Source: Elymus sibiricus (lineage: Eukaryota; Streptophyta; Magnoliopsida; Poales; Poaceae). From it: a stretch of 64,000 bases of DNA. Each line of letters begins with the position of its first letter. Within the stretch, counting starts at the first letter, position 1. The DNA is taken from positions 290,102,205 through 290,166,204 of the forward strand of contig CM077665.1 of NCBI GenBank assembly GCA_039707655.1. Reading direction: 5' to 3'. The position numbers were made by a program, and so were the translations under genes. Below the pieces are notes generated by a model. It did not search any database. It was given only the letters and a program-made list of their open reading frames with translations, and was not told where the DNA came from. Shown piece after piece: positions 1-11,676 of this stretch.

Positions 1-646
1 TCAAGGCCTGCTAGGCCAAGTTTGCCGACCGCGACTCCGCGCTGTCCCAGGTGGTGGCCGACCAAGCCACGGAGCGCGAGCGTCTAGACAAGCTGAAGGA
101 GGAAGTAGCGGCGGAGAAGGCTCAGCTGGACGCCAGGGAGAAGGCCCTTGCTGCGGCTGAGGAGCGAAGGGCTATGGAGCTCGATGCCCTCCCTTCCGGC
201 GAGCTCAGGCTCCGTCGGGCGCTGCACTCCATCTGCCGGGGGGATTTGCGGAACCCCCGGTACCTCCTGAGAGTGGCTTCGCGGGGCTCTCTTCCAAGCT
301 TGCAGAGGTGCTCGAGGGTGCCATTGCCAGGGTGGATACTGTCTTGGAGAGTGAGTGCCGCGACCTCTTCTTCGCGGCCGTGACGCGCGTCTTCAACCAC
401 CTCTACCTTCGCGAGCCGGGTTTCGACTCCGGCGCCGTGATCATCCCGGTTGATCGTGGGGTTCGCGCCGCTACGGGGACGGCCGTGGAGGGCGTCGTGG
501 AGGCGTTGATGAAGAAGTTCGCCTGCGTTGCCGTTCCCTTGCCTCCTGCAACTGTGAAGGTCAATTACAACAACGACAACGGCAGTGATGTCGACGACGA
601 GCTCCCCGCGGTCGGGGCATGCAGCGGTGTCAGCTCCTCCTCCTAG
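1..646 (+). pseudogene. Antisense accessory ORF of G2, C-terminal part, frameshifted
   Basis: This ORF is antisense to G2 and sits between its pol remnant and the off-window 3' LTR, the usual place for accessory antisense ORFs in Tat-lineage elements. The first part (to about residue 45 after the Met at 51) is charged and heptad-like, rich in E, K, R and A (for example ERERLDKLKEEVAAEKAQ), predicting a coiled coil. A frameshift near the G-run at 238-244 moves the reading into a second frame that runs to the stop at 643-645. That part has short motifs such as LREPGFDSGAVIIP and an acidic, Ser-rich tail. The N-terminus is off the window. Its molecular role is unknown. Confidence 0.55.
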
Positions 647-799
647 GTCCTTTCCTGCAACATTTATCATGCCTCGCGGAGGCGTTAGACTTGTTTGCAT
701 TTTCAGAGACATTCAATGCTTGTAATGACTGTTTAAATTATGTGGTTTCCTTCCTCGCCTAGCTTCTTCCTGTTTGTTGTAGTGCTCTGCAATGGCAGG

Positions 800-1150
800 G
801 CCCGATCCCACGCATACCTCACCCGCCGTTGGGGCGTCCGGATCACCAGGACGAGACCAAGGGGTGAGGGGCGATGTGACCAGTGAGGCCGCTGAGTCGG
901 AATGCTCAGGAGTCCCCCTTGACGTACGAGCAGCCCTCATGAAGGGAACATGGCGACGACGGGGTTGATTTGGAGATTTGGAGTGTGTTGAGGTCTGCGT
1001 TGGCATAGCCCGGTCCCGCGCATACCTCAACCGCCGTTGGGGCGTCCGGATCACCAGGTCGAGACAAAGGGGTGAGGGGCTACGAGACCAGTAAGGCCCC
1101 TGAGTCGCGATTCTCAGGGGTCCCCCTTGACGTACGAGCGGCTCCCATAC
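800..1150 (-). repeat. Tandem repeat, about 208-bp period, in the G2 3' noncoding region
   Basis: Two diverged copies start at about 800 and 1008; both contain CGCCGTTGGGGCGTCCGG and CCCCCTTGACGTACGAG. The second is incomplete. Repeats of the same family occur in inverse orientation at 61425-61840 with a 204-bp period. Confidence 0.8.
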
Positions 1151-1356
1151 CTTTCCTCGCCAGCTTTCGCCTGGGAGGGATGCGGGAAGACCAGGTATCA
1201 GGGACGTGGGGAGGTGGCGCGCGCCAGACCCAGCCTGAGCGTAGCCCCCGTGCAGCCCCTCGCGCGGGGATCCCAGGGGAATGCTGCGAGACAGGTCCGT
1301 GAGGGGCCATCCTGAGGTTGAATGCAGCCGCTAGGGCGCCCTCAATTGTTTATCCA

Positions 1357-1480
1357 CCAGCGCGGAGCATGGGGCTTCCATGTTGCGTGGGCATAGCCGC
1401 TGAGCGACAGTGTCGTCCGCCAGTGCGGAGAATGGGGCTTCCACTTGGGCGTGGGAAGGGGGGCTCGGCTCTTGAGCCCC
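1357..1480 (-). repeat. Post-integrase short repeat, about 63-bp period, two copies
   Basis: Copies start at 1357 and 1420 around the core GGAGCATGGGGCTTCCA or GGAGAATGGGGCTTCCA. On the minus strand this matches the repeat just after the integrase stop of G4 (47491-47650) and G7 (60891-60995). It marks the place where the integrase tail once stood in the parent of G2, although no integrase remains. Confidence 0.75.
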
Positions 1481-1689
1481 GGGCGTGTACAGCCCATTAA
1501 GTTCGTACGCGTGGCCTGCACGGTAGAACTGGAGGTGTATTTGGGCACGCGTGAGCCAGCGCAGGTCTCACGAGGCCCTTCCTCAAAGGCGGGTTGCGCC
1601 TGAATCTTTCAGTAGGAGGCGTCGTTGCATGTCCTGTATATTTTGGAGAAACCTGCGCCAAATGAATTTCCGAGGGCCATCGTATGGGA

Positions 1690-2060
1690 AGGCCGAACAC
1701 CAATGACCCCTAGAGGTGACATGAGCGGGGTCGGCCCCCAGACAGAGCACAGCCATTGGATTTATGGACGCTACAGGGACGGACCCGAGCACAGACGTCG
1801 TGCCCAGTCTTCTCATGCGACAAACCCGAGGAGAAAACATCCGGCGCGCGGCTCTCGCGGCGGCGAGATGCCGGCTGTGGCTGCAGGAACCGTGTTGTGC
1901 GCCCTGACACACCCACTCCCGATTAGCTCATGCGAGGACATAGCACCAAGGGCCACGAGAGGTGACGTGCACGGGGCTGGCTCGTGAGACAGAGCTCGAC
2001 CGCTTGGATTTGTCAACGCTGCAGGGACGGACCTGAGCACAGACGTCGTGCCAGCCCTTA
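1690..2060 (-). repeat. Tandem repeat, about 245-bp period, in the G2 3' noncoding region
   Basis: Two copies share GAGGTGACRTG, CAGAGC, a TTGGATTT core and ACAGACGTCGTGCC; the CAGAGC anchors lie at about 1744 and 1989. The same repeat occurs in G3 at 26151-26460 with a period near 248 bp. It is not the same sequence as the 208-bp repeat at 800. Confidence 0.75.
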
Positions 2061-2424
2061 ATCACGAGGTGGTCGAAGGCGGGATCGTCAGGGCACGGTG
2101 ACATTCATGGTGGCGAAGCACCGACCATGCAGGTTGGAATACTTAGGAAATTTATCAAGTGTATAAGTGGTTCTGATACCAGCACAAACGACGTGGCTGC
2201 AGGGACGGGCCCTAACCGCCTGAGGATGATGTAGCCCGATGGGCGCCCTCAATCCGAACAAACCAAAAAGTTACCTGGTACGAACCAAAAAGTCACCTGG
2301 CACCGGTACCGCTGAAGCGTAGAGGTAGTCGTTGGAGCCTGGCCTTCATGAGCCCGACGCCTCCGGAGGCTCGGTCTCCTCGTTAGGGCCCGGTACCTCC
2401 AGGACCACGCGGCGTCGGACCTCG

Positions 2425-2830
2425 TGGGGCGCGAGCATGGCCTGGGCGAGGCACTGGTACGTGGCACCCATATTCACCAGGCCAAAGGGCATGCAGATGT
2501 AGTTGCACGGATAGCCCCCACTGCGGCCGACGCGCGACGGCTAGAAGAGGCCATGGGCCGCGGCCCTATTGATGCCCGGTATGTCGATGCAGACGAGCAG
2601 CATGCCGGCCGAGCCGGGGACGGTGGCTGCGCTAGGTGGTGCACGGCAACACCCGCCTCGCGTGGCCTGCGCCTCCTGAAGCTCCTCGATCGCATTGGCG
2701 ATGACCTCCCGCGAACCTGGCGCCTCGCGCCGTGCTCCTTGCTTGAGTGGGCGCGCGTCGAAGCACGCCTCCATGTTGTGCCCGAGCACCAACCTTGTCT
2801 CACTGGTCAGGTTGGAATCCTTCCAGATGG
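2425..2830 (-). pseudogene. Truncated reverse transcriptase of G2
   Basis: The minus-strand reading shows the region leading to the RT domain (VLGHNMEACFDARP), a degraded 'VDIPGINRA' block, and then, after a jump, CNYICMPFGLVNMGATYQ, the conserved MPFGL...GAT block of Gypsy RT. The catalytic YxDD block, the rest of RT, RNase H and integrase are missing. At least one frameshift and a deletion of the segment before MPFGL are visible. G3 ends its RT at nearly the same point (26755), so the truncation probably predates both insertions. It cannot encode an active polymerase. Confidence 0.75.
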
Positions 2831-2931
2831 AAGCCCTCGAGCCCGATCCGAGGGAGGTGCTGAGCGCGCCTTCCTATGCGGGGGGGGGGGGGGGGGAAGG
2901 AGCCCTGGCTCCGGGCGCGGAGCCTGAGGCG

Positions 2932-3624
2932 TCATCCTTGGGGCCTCCGCCCCCTGACGCCCATTGGAGAGGCATCCTTGGGGGCCTCCGCCCCCTGATG
3001 CCCATTGGAGAGGAGCTGCTTCTTCTTCCTGGGGACATCCTCAGGAGGCAAGATGCCACCTTCGTCGTCAGAGTTTCCCGCCGCTGCGGCACGGTAGGCG
3101 CGCTCGAGGGAGCAAACGGCGTCCTTCTCATTGCAGGCGACAGTGATGACGCCACCACTCCCCGGCATCTTGAGGACGTTGTAGCCATGGTGAGTCACCA
3201 CCATGAACTTGGCGAGGGCAGGATACCCGAGGATCGCGTTGTACGGGAGATGGATGGGAGCGACGTCGAAGTTGATGAGCTCGGTGTGGTAGTTGCTATG
3301 CCCGCCGATGGTGACCGGCAGGCGCACTTGCCCGATGGGGACGGTGGAGCCATCGGTGACCCCTGAGAAAGGCTTGGTTGGCATGAGCTGGTCATAGGGC
3401 ACTTGGAGCGTCTCGAACGTTTCGATGGAGAGGACATTGAGCCCAGCGCCAATGTCGATAAGGGTCTTGGTGACGAGGACGTTGCTGATGGTCGGCGTGC
3501 ACAGCATGGGGAGCGCGCCTGCCACGGCCGAGCACCTGAGTTGATCCTTGGAGTCGAAGGTGATGGTGCACTGTGACCACTTGAGGGGATGCACAGCCTC
3601 AAGCTTCAGGAGAGCCACATTCAC
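2932..3624 (-). pseudogene. Gypsy retropepsin-like protease domain of G2
   Basis: Retroviral-type aspartic protease region of the gag-pol polyprotein; the active enzyme would process that polyprotein in the particle. The frame is open for about 230 codons. It contains LCTPTISNVLVTKTL, an active-site region DIGAGLNVLS and the downstream hydrophobic block LPYNAILGYPALAKF. Relatives in this window read D-G-G-A-G-L-N at the active site (G1, G3), so G2 has Ile in place of the first Gly, which should weaken or kill activity. It follows gag (3678-4727) in another frame, and a Lys-rich linker and the 40-bp duplication lie downstream. Not expected to be functional. Confidence 0.8.
2933..3013. repeat. 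40-bp direct tandem duplication at the protease 3' end
   Basis: A unit containing CCTCCGCCCCCTGA and GCCCATTGGAGAGG occurs twice head to tail (2933-2972 and 2973-3013) with two small differences. A 16-base G run lies just left (2881-2896). Both fall in the linker downstream of the G2 protease. Confidence 0.85.
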
Positions 3625-3677
3625 CTCCTGCGAGAACTGCTTGCAGATCCAGTTCGATGCAGGGGCCTGAGCGCCAC

Positions 3678-4727
3678 CTAGGATGCAAGTGATTGCCCTG
3701 GCTTCCTGGAAGCCCCCAGCTCCGTCGTTCTGCCTGTCTTCTTCCTTCCTTCTGGGAGGCGGCGGCAGAGGGGGGAGGTCGGCCTCACGAGGGCGAGCCT
3801 CACGAGGCTCGTCGCGCCAGCGGTCCTCCCGAGGCTGGTCGCACCAATCCTGACGCGGGTCACGACTATCCCAGCGGCCTCCACCGTGGCCTCCACCACG
3901 CCTATAGCCATGGTCGCCGCGCCCAGGGCGTCGACCAAAATGCTCGTCACGGAGCGACCTGAGCTCCTGGCAGTCGTTGGTATTGTGGCTGTTGCAGCAA
4001 TGGAAAATGCAGAACGGCCGTCCAACCCTGGGAGCTCGTCATCTCGACTGCGCTTCGCCTCAGGTTCTGCCTCCAGCACCGCGGGGGCCTTACACTTCGT
4101 TTCCTTGGCCTTGGTCTTCTTGTCTTCGGGGTCTGCCTCCGAAAGCTCGAGGAGGGAGAGGCGGCCCTCCTCAGCCTTTGCGCACTTGTTCGCCAGGTTG
4201 AACATTTCCAGAGCAGAGCGCAGGACGTCGTGGATGGCGAGCTCCTCCCTCATCCTGAGGACCCTGATGCCGTCGGTGAACGCCGAGATGATGGCCTCAT
4301 CCGACGCCTTCGGGATCTTGAGGCGGACAGTCGTGAAATGCTGTATGTACTTGTGCAAGGTCTCGCCAGGCTGTTGCTTCATGCGACGCAGGTCAGTCAC
4401 AGCGAGGGCGCAGTCACGAGTGCCTTGGATGTTGGCGACGAAGCGCTCGCGAAGTTCGTCCCAGGAGGTGATCGACCCCTCCGGGAGGCTGAGGAGCCAG
4501 GAGAGCGCACCACCCTTGAGGGCCATGGAGAACCAGTTCGCCATGACCTTGTCGTCTCCACCGGCTGCCTCAATTCTCAGCGAGTAGAGCTGTAGGAACT
4601 CCGCGGGGTCGGGGGCGCCGTAGTAGCGAGGAGGCAGGTCCGGCTTGAACTTGTCGGGCCAGGCGACCCGCCGCAGCTCCGGGGCGATGGCACGGCACCC
4701 CACTGCACCCACGGGCGCCGCGTGCAC
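3678..4727 (-). pseudogene. Gag capsid region of G2
   Basis: Capsid-type Gag (retrotransposon gag family), which would form the cytoplasmic particle. Visible blocks are the YYGAPDPAEFLQLYSLRIEAAGG entry region (shown in part: DPAEFLQLYSL), MANWFSMALKGGALSWL, GSITSWDELRERFVANIQGT and the QQPGETLHKYIQHF block. After about residue 235 a frameshift occurs; the zinc finger continues in another frame as CX2HX4HX4C (C-I-F-H...H...C) near 4010-3960, followed by a long Arg/Gly/Asp-rich tail. About 350 codons are open. The homologous G3 gag lies at 37660-38421. Identity is secure; function is lost through the frameshift. Confidence 0.85.
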
Positions 4728-4847
4728 GGGAGGGGCCCGGTCGTAGTGTTCGTGCGCCGCGGCCTCCAGAGGCGCACGGTCGTGACGCTGGCACAGCAGC
4801 GCGGGGAGCGCGCGCGATAGCGCGCGGCCGTGGCACCACCTGGGAGC

Positions 4848-5430
4848 TTACTTCATCCCTCGACCGCGCCGGTGGCCCACGCGGTTGGTCGCGCGGGTGC
4901 GCTTCACGCCTGTGCTCAGGGTCGGCGTCGCGCTGGGAGGAGGGGGTGGTGCGCCATGGGCCACGTCGCCCGCCAGAGAGGGTGGGGGACGGAGCGAGTA
5001 GGAGAGCGCTGGGGCGTCGGCAGCGGCGCTAACGAGCTCTGCGATGTGGCCGAGCCAGTCGTCGTAGCGGTTGGGGGCAGGGCGGTAGCGCAGCAGCTCA
5101 CGCGCCATGAGCAGTGCGGCCGGCCCGTGCGCCTGCCCGGGGCGAGCGTGGGAAGACGACCCGGTAGCTGGAACGATGGACGGGGTGGCAGTGCGGCTGT
5201 TGCGTCGTGCGGAGAACGGCTGCGACGAGTCCTGCTACTCGTGGGCATCTGGGCCCGTGGCTGCATCGGCCGCGGGAGAGGCGGATCGACGCGCGGCGGT
5301 GCGGCCCACTGGCGCTGTCTGGGCGACACGAGCAGCCCGGCGCTCGGCGCAGGCTCGGCGAGCGTCAGCCGTCGGAGCGGTGGAGCAGAGAGGAAGCGAA
5401 GCTTGTGGAAAGACTTCGACATGCCCCCTA
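4848..5430 (-). pseudogene. Gag N-terminal/leader coding region of G2
   Basis: Between the primer-binding site and the capsid region, two frames carry Ala/Pro/Arg-rich low-complexity protein. The block MARELLRYRPAPNRYDDWLG matches equivalents in G3 (39256-38822) and G4 (42600-42700, MVRGLLRLRP...). These shared blocks show that G2, G3 and G4 belong to one family. Frameshifts separate this part from the capsid ORF. The N-terminal function is unknown. Confidence 0.6.
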
Positions 5431-5444
5431 CCTGGCGCGCCAAA
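5422..5444 (-). other. Primer-binding site of G2
   Basis: Next to the LTR end, the minus strand reads TTTGGCGCGCCAGGTAGGGG. The same motif directly follows the LTRs of G3 (39305-39324) and, as TTTGGCGTGCCAGGTAGGGG, of G4 (42312). This position and form are characteristic of Tat-lineage Gypsy elements. Confidence 0.75.
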
Positions 5445-6305
5445 TGTCGGATTTCGGGCTCCGCAAAACCCAAAGGGGTTCGAACACAGGGGCGTGTGCG
5501 AAGATCCCAACCAGCTTCGGCCCCAAGCTCACGGATCCACAGCCTAGGCGAATCGAACCCTCTCACTCGCGGGGAAGAAGGCTAACACGCAGATTTACCC
5601 TGGTTCGGGCCGCTGTGAAGCGTAAAACCATACTCCTGCTTTTGCTGGATTGCCTCACGGGGAGGTTTGTGGATGAACTGGTACGGTAGTGAGCAACCTC
5701 GCGAGGGCGCTCGGGTGGTTTCGGATCCCCGTCTACGGCGCATCCTAGTCTCTATTTATAATGGCTCGGGTCCTCTCCCCTTATCGCACTGGTGGGAAGG
5801 GATCCCACAACGGCCAAATTCGAAAGGGGACATGAGGTACATCTTATCCTGATGAAAGGTGGTCTTCGCCTGCAAAGTAGCTGGTGGTGACAAGGAGGTG
5901 GGCTCGGCGGTGCTATCCGTTCTGCCGAGCTCATGGGCTTGGTCTTGTTACACCAGAATGAAAACCTTTGGTGGGATGCCTCAGGAACCTGTGTATGCCC
6001 TTGCCTCCTTTGCACCAAAGAGCAAACTGTCTCTTCTGTGCCCGCTGGCGCCCGCCTGGCCTGGCTTGCGTCACCCCCGACCTCACGAGGCCGGGCGCTG
6101 CATAGAGAGCTCCGCCCCACGGGAGGCAACCTGAGGAGGCCTCCTCCCTCCGGGGATCTTGGCATCATCCCCCTCGTGAGGGTGGGGCCCTCACGAGGGC
6201 CTTGTCTTGAGTGGTGCCGCCCCGGGCCGTACCGGCTGTCGAAGTGGACACGCCCTAGGCCGCAGGCAGGCAGGTCTGGGTAGCCCCGTTCCCAGGACGC
6301 CAACA
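5445..6305 (-). repeat. 5' LTR of G2 (861 bp)
   Basis: On the plus strand it begins TGTCGGATTTCGGG at 5445 and ends GGACGCCAACA at 6305, giving TG...CA ends on either strand. The minus-strand start (TGTTGGCGTCC...GGGGCTACCCAG) is recognisably related to the G4 LTR start at 41459. It ends next to the primer-binding site. Confidence 0.85.
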
Positions 6306-7148
6306 GAGTGCACCGCAACATCCCAGTGATACATCCCGCAGCGGTGCTTGTCGCGTTCCATTAGAACATGCGCAACAGGAGGATGCGAGCCAAGATGAAT
6401 GTCAAGCTCCCCAAGACTGTTAATGAGCTTTACACCTTGGCGGATAAATGTGCTCGAGCTGAAGAAGGAAGGCGACATCCCGGCGAGGAGGCGAACATCA
6501 AAATTGACTCCGATGACGACGACGACGCCCCCGACCCGAAGGGAAGAAGAAGCAAGCGCAACAAGAAGCGTAAGGGAAAAGCAGTATTGGCTGTCGAGAG
6601 CTCCGGAGACCTCGGTGCAAGCAAGAAGGCGAAAGCCGAAACCCCTGGTAAGGGAGCTATCGCGTGCGCTGATTGCTAGGAGGCTGCTACCGTTGAGAAC
6701 ACCGAGAAGTCTGACGGGCCGTACTGCAAAATTCACCGCACCAAGGGCCACGATCTCCAAGAATGCTGACATGTCGAGCAACCTGTTGAGAAGCAGAGGG
6801 CCGAGTACGAAAAGAGCGACAAAGAAAAAGGCCAGGACGGTCCTGCCGGGAAAGGCCATGGCGGCAGAGGAGGTCACCGCGGCAAAACCCCATAGCAAGA
6901 GGAGAAACCCGCTAGAGGCCGGGAGAAGAAGGAAACAGACGATATGAGTGAGGATGAGGATCATGATGGGGACTCCAATGACAGACGATGGGAGTTTCAG
7001 AAAGCAACCGAAGCCATGTGCGTTGACGGGGCTGCATCCTTGCATTCCTCTCACCACCAGCTCAAGCAGTGGGAACATGAGGTCAATGCTGTGGAACCAA
7101 CTGCATGATCTAGGAAGCCACTCAAATGGTCCCACACGCCTATCATCT
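6306..7148 (+). pseudogene. Gag C-terminal part of G1
   Basis: Open from a Met at 6368 to a stop at 6677. It shows the end of capsid (KTVNELYTLADKCARAEEGRR), an acidic/basic linker (DSDDDDDAP then KRNKKRKGK), then after stops a zinc finger of CX2HX4HX4C form (CKIHRTKGHDLQEC) at about 6721-6765. A Lys/Glu/Gly-rich tail leads to the protease. At least three in-frame stops (6677, 6766, about 6892) are visible. The N-terminal capsid is cut off at 6305/6306 by G2. It would have been the RNA-binding nucleocapsid part of the particle. Confidence 0.75.
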
Positions 7149-7149
7149 T

Positions 7150-7401
7150 TGACAAAGAGGATCATTCCGACCGTACCACTATGGTCGGGTGTTTTCCATT
7201 GTTGGTTTCTCCAACAATCCGCAACCTCGAGGTGTCCAAGATGTTAGTTGACGGCGGGGCGGGATTGAACCTAATCTCCCCTAAAGTGGCCGAGAAACTG
7301 CAGATCCTTGATGAAGTGTTCGAAGCTACGGGTACATTCCAAGGAATTAACCCCTGCAGGAGCCGACCCAAGGGAAAGATCACTCTACCTGTGACATTTG
7401 G
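7150..7401 (+). pseudogene. G1 protease, N-terminal half with active site
   Basis: The reading enters the retropepsin-like fold with HTPIIFDKEDHSD, then LEVSKMLVDGGAGLNLISP, which contains the D-G-G active-site motif of this protease class, and breaks off after KGKITLPVTFG. The frame continues after the LARD-like element at 18304 (FGGELNFRTERIVFD). The split is exactly at the LARD TSD (TTTGG at 7397-7401 and 18304-18308), so a single insertion explains the break. Confidence 0.85.
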
Positions 7402-9240
7402 TATAACACCCCAGAAATCGGGTTATCGATTTTTGTGCTGTTATTCCTTCCTAGCTTTTCTCTCCCGAATTTTTCCGATGGAATTTGGCAAGTGACCAGG
7501 TAAATCCAGTCATTCCCCAACCTCTCAGTGCCTTTCCCATGCTCTTGTGCCAGTCAACCTTCTGTCAGTAAACCCCGAATCTTACTCAAACCCTAGTTCC
7601 AAAATATTGGAACTGGAAATCCTGCATTTGTGTTTACAAAGGAGCTATCATTTCCCTTGCTCAGTTAATCCTCCCAAAATTTCCAGAGATCCTTATTCTC
7701 TCATAAACCCTAGATGTGCAAAAATATTGCTAAGTCATATGCAATATTTCTCATCTAGAATTAATCCCTTTTTCTGCTTTTATGAGGAATTAAATCCAAG
7801 AAAATATATATCCATCTCTAAAGCTCATGAAAACTTGTAGAGATATTCTTTGTGACCATATTGAGCTCTCATAAAAATATTGGCCAGAATTAAATAGGGT
7901 AAATTGCATTTTCCTATGTAAAGCCAATATCTCAATTTGGGGCCTTTCCAAAGGAACTACCATTTTGGTAGCTAGGAAAAATCCCAAATAATTTGTGGAG
8001 ATTCTCATATCCATATCTTCCCCAATCGCATCAAAATATCAAGTCCCCCAATTCAAATTTTGAGCACCACTTCCATTTGCAAATTCTGTCCAGATTTCCC
8101 ATTTGCAAAGGAAGTGCATGATTCCTTGATCTCCTTGGGTTGAAATTTTGCAGGGTGATTCATTATGATAAATTACCCATGTCCTCCAAAATTTAGCGCA
8201 TCTCATCTAGCCAATCTTCCTCAGCAAATTATTCAAGTTTCTGTCCAGATTGGGGCACTGTGAAGGAAGTACTATTTCTGCTTATGCAAATGGTGTGAAA
8301 TTTTTACAGTGCTTCCATATGCCTAAATCATTGGTCTCCTCCAAATTTGAGCCATTTTCATCTATACAATTCCTCTGAACCATCTTGTTTTCATTTCTGT
8401 CTAGTCTGGCACTTTGTAAAGGAAGTGCTTGCTTTCTTGATTCAATTGAGCTGAAATTTGGCATGGTAGTACATATTGATATATTACCTCTGTAAACGAA
8501 AAATCAGTTCAATTCTCCAAGCCAATCTTTTTCTATAATTTTCTCAAGTTTCTGACCAGATTGCATCTCTGTGAAGGAAGTACCATCATAGATGATCAAT
8601 TTGATCTGAAACTTGCTCAGCTGTCTCTCATGACCAAATTATCTCTCTTCACCAAAAATCATCCATATCCATCTAGCTATTTGACCCCAGCTTCATGATT
8701 TCCAAATCTGGTCAGAATGCCAAGTTACAAAGGAAGTATCCTATAGACTTGTCCAGTGGAGCTGAGACTTTGCCAAGAAGGTGACCTTAGTAGATGATTG
8801 ACCCCTGCCCAAGACCAGGCCAAGAGGTGCACTGTGGTGGCCACACCACAGCACAAACAGGTTGCTGTTGGAAAATATTGGATCATGGTTTGGTCACCTC
8901 AGACCTCTCCAGAGCTCCTCAGCCTCATAGGTCAACTCAGGGAAGTGTGGAGAACACCCTGGACATCTTTTGGCATCGAGCGCAGCGTGGCATCGCCGTG
9001 GCCACATGGTGACCAGGGGCAGAGCGCGCCAAAACCGCGCTCTGTACTCCGTACTCGTCGGGAGCGGACCTCCAGCTGGTTCCAGCCCGTCCGGGAGTGT
9101 CGGGGAGCTTCCCACCGTGCGCGTGATCTATCCAGAGCCCTCTCCCCCTCGTCCCAAAGCTCCTAGCCGCCTCTGTCAACCGCCGGAGCGCCGCCATCTC
9201 TGGAAGCTCCGGCTGCCGTCGCGAAGGCCCTTCCCCGAGC

Positions 9241-9248
9241 TATAAATA
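9241..9248 (+). promoter_or_regulatory. TATA box, 5' LTR of the LARD-like element
   Basis: TATAAATA lies in the context CCCCGAGC-TATAAATAGC, with GC-rich DNA on both sides. The same box is at 15859-15866 in the 3' LTR. It probably sets the U3/R boundary. Confidence 0.7.
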
Positions 9249-11670
9249 GCATGTCCCCGAGCCCCCAGAGCAGCAGCATACCCAGCCCCCTCCTCCTATT
9301 GAGCTCTAGGAGCTCCGGCCCCCTCCAATGGCCGAGAGCCCGCCGCCGTTTCCCTCGGCCGATTCCGGCCATATGGCCCTCCTCCTCCTCCCCATTCCTG
9401 TGCGCGACCTCCCCAGAAGTCTGCAGGCCCACCGCCGTTCCCATCTTCCCCGGGGGAGTGTTGCCGGAGCTGCTTTCCGAATGCCCGACGGCCACCGCGC
9501 CTCGGTCAGTGGCGACGGCGCCACAGGCCGCCTGCAAGGCCTGGCGGCTAGCCCTGGGCGCGGTGAGGCACGGCCAAGCCTCCCCTCTCGTCGGCCGGAC
9601 CTGGGTAGTGACAAGGCGCCCGCCACGCCGGTGGCCTTGGCCCCGCCTCTGCTGCTCTCTGTCGTGAACGGGAGGAAAAAGGAGACTACCTGGCCAGGCG
9701 GGCCCCGTCTCCCCTCGGCCCCACGCGTCAGTTAAACAGCCAAGTCAACCACGGGCCCGCACGTTTTTAAGTGGAAGTGTACTCCACCGGAGTACGTTTT
9801 CCATGCTGCGAAGGCGTATTCTTTAAAGTGCGCCTTCAGTTTTAACCAGCCGGCTGAAACAGTTATGCTACGAACGTTCACTGGTTAAGGGCAGAAATAA
9901 ATAGTTTTTATTTATTTTCTGCCTAACGAATGAAAGTCCGTATCATCGCGACCGTAGCTCCGATCGAGGTAAAACTAGCGCCCACGCCTTCGTCCCGTCG
10001 AGTCCATTCCGATAGTTCCATTTTCACAATTTGTCTACACAGTAGAAATAACCATTTTGCCCTTGCCCTCCGATTGAGCCCTCTGAGAGAGAACCCTTTC
10101 CGGCGAATTCTTCCGCGAAGTGATCGCACTTCTTCCCGGTGTATTCGTCGACCCTCAGGCAACCCAACCTCTTACCATGAGCTCCGGACTTGGGTGATGA
10201 CTTTGCTTGCACTCTGTGTATTTATTGTATTAAATCCGTACCACCTGTTAGTCCGCATTTGCATACACCTGTTGTGCCACCCGTAGTAGATGTTAGCACT
10301 ACTTTTCACCTAAGGTTATGATTTATTCTCACGCCATACTTTGCCATGCTAGTAATAATATTGCCAATGACCTAGTCATGTGAGTACGGTGGTTGATCTC
10401 ATGCCATTACTATCAGTACTATGATCGTGCTATGCTAGCACTTATGGTTGTCGGTGAAGTGGTACGTTAATGGATATGTCGAGTTGGGATAAGAGATTAC
10501 TATCTATGATTATTTTGGGTTTCATCCGGCAGTCTGTGGATATGAGGAGTTGGATTAATGCAACTTAGTTGGTTGATCTTGAGTCACCTGTCTGGGCTTA
10601 TCCGTGCAACCACATTTGCCGGTATGGGACGGCCTTGACTTGGTCTGATCGCGTGCTCTTTCACCGGTACCTCCAAAGAGGGAGGGTTATGCACGCGTGC
10701 TACCCTGATCAGGTAGGCGGTGATAACCCTGTGAGCCCAGTTGATTGTTTGTTTGGGCTCGTCCCCATTTGGGACAGTAATCCCCGTTTGGGATTACCTA
10801 GTTTGGCCACGACGGTGGTAGGTGTCATGAGGACACAGGGGCCAACCAAGGCTGACCTCCGAGGGAGGAAGAGTTCCGGTGGTACGATGAAAGAGTCACG
10901 GGTTAGGCAGGTTTCGTTGAAGCAACGCTGGTCCACCCGAGTGGGATCAAAAGGCCAGGTGCTTCATGGTGTGGGTAAAGTGCGCAACCTCTGCAGAGTC
11001 TAAAGTCTATTCGAATAGCCGAGTCCACGGTAATGGACAGCCCGTCTAGACCTCACTAGATGGTCAACCATAGCAGTGTTAGTATTGATGGAAGAATTCA
11101 TCTTGGGTAGACATCAATTTATGTCAGGAATAAGATATGTTAGCCATGGGATGGCTATATGATGAGGGGTCGGATGACCACATGATTTGGATTGGATTTG
11201 GATCAGTTCAGGTTGGATCATGAGTATGTCGAGGGTTGTGGAACAACCCAGAAGAGAGTAAGTTGGTATCCGGTATAGTAAGTATTCTAAGCATTTAGTG
11301 TGATCTTGCCATAGATTACATGCCTGATCCATGATATGCCATGCTTGATCCGTGCTTGCCTTGTTAGTATTCATGCCATGCTTAGGATTAATTCATGCAT
11401 AGCATAGGGCTTGCTTTGTCACCTGCTTGTTTGGATGCTATGTATTTGGTTGTCTTGCGAGTACATTCAAAGTACTCACCTGGCCTTGCACGTGGCCAGT
11501 TGCAGGAGAAGGTCCGTCGTGCTAGAGCGTAACCAAGCCAGTCCTGTGCGTTATGGAGCCCAGCCAGAGACGTCGTTGCCGCTGGACCTAGACCTCTGCT
11601 GCCATTTAGTTAGCCTTGGAGCTATGTAATATTGTTGTAAGCAACAGTATTGTAATACTCCATTACAATT

Positions 11671-11676
11671 AATAAA
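11671..11676 (+). terminator. Polyadenylation signal, 5' LTR of the LARD-like element
   Basis: AATAAA sits in an AT-rich stretch about 95 bp before the LTR end; the matching 3' LTR copy is at 18202-18207. Confidence 0.5.

Larger units (their letters stand above)
1..6305 (-). mobile_element. Tat-type Gypsy LTR retrotransposon 'G2', 3' end off the window
   Basis: Read on the minus strand, the order is 5' LTR (6305-5445), primer-binding site, gag, protease, a truncated RT (to about 2425), noncoding DNA with tandem repeats, and an accessory ORF on the opposite strand (646 back to 1). The 3' LTR must lie left of base 1. The outer edge at 6305/6306 abuts the gag of plus-strand element G1, so G2 appears inserted into G1; the expected 5-bp TSD is GAGTG (6306-6310), but its partner is off the window. 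RNase H and integrase are absent. G3 (25991-40156) has the same layout, so this looks like a non-autonomous subfamily. Stretches 1151-1356, 1481-1689 and 2061-2424 hold only its 3' noncoding sequence. Confidence 0.85.

Noticed and set aside
3886..4587. 233-codon plus-strand open frame over the G2 gag
   Set aside because: It mirrors the minus-strand gag, which has the family motifs; the plus frame has none.
9328..9735. Proline/arginine-rich open frame downstream of the LARD TATA box, also at 15886-16419
   Set aside because: It lies in the GC-rich R/U5 part of both LTRs, differs in frame and length because of the 87-bp indel, and shows no domain.
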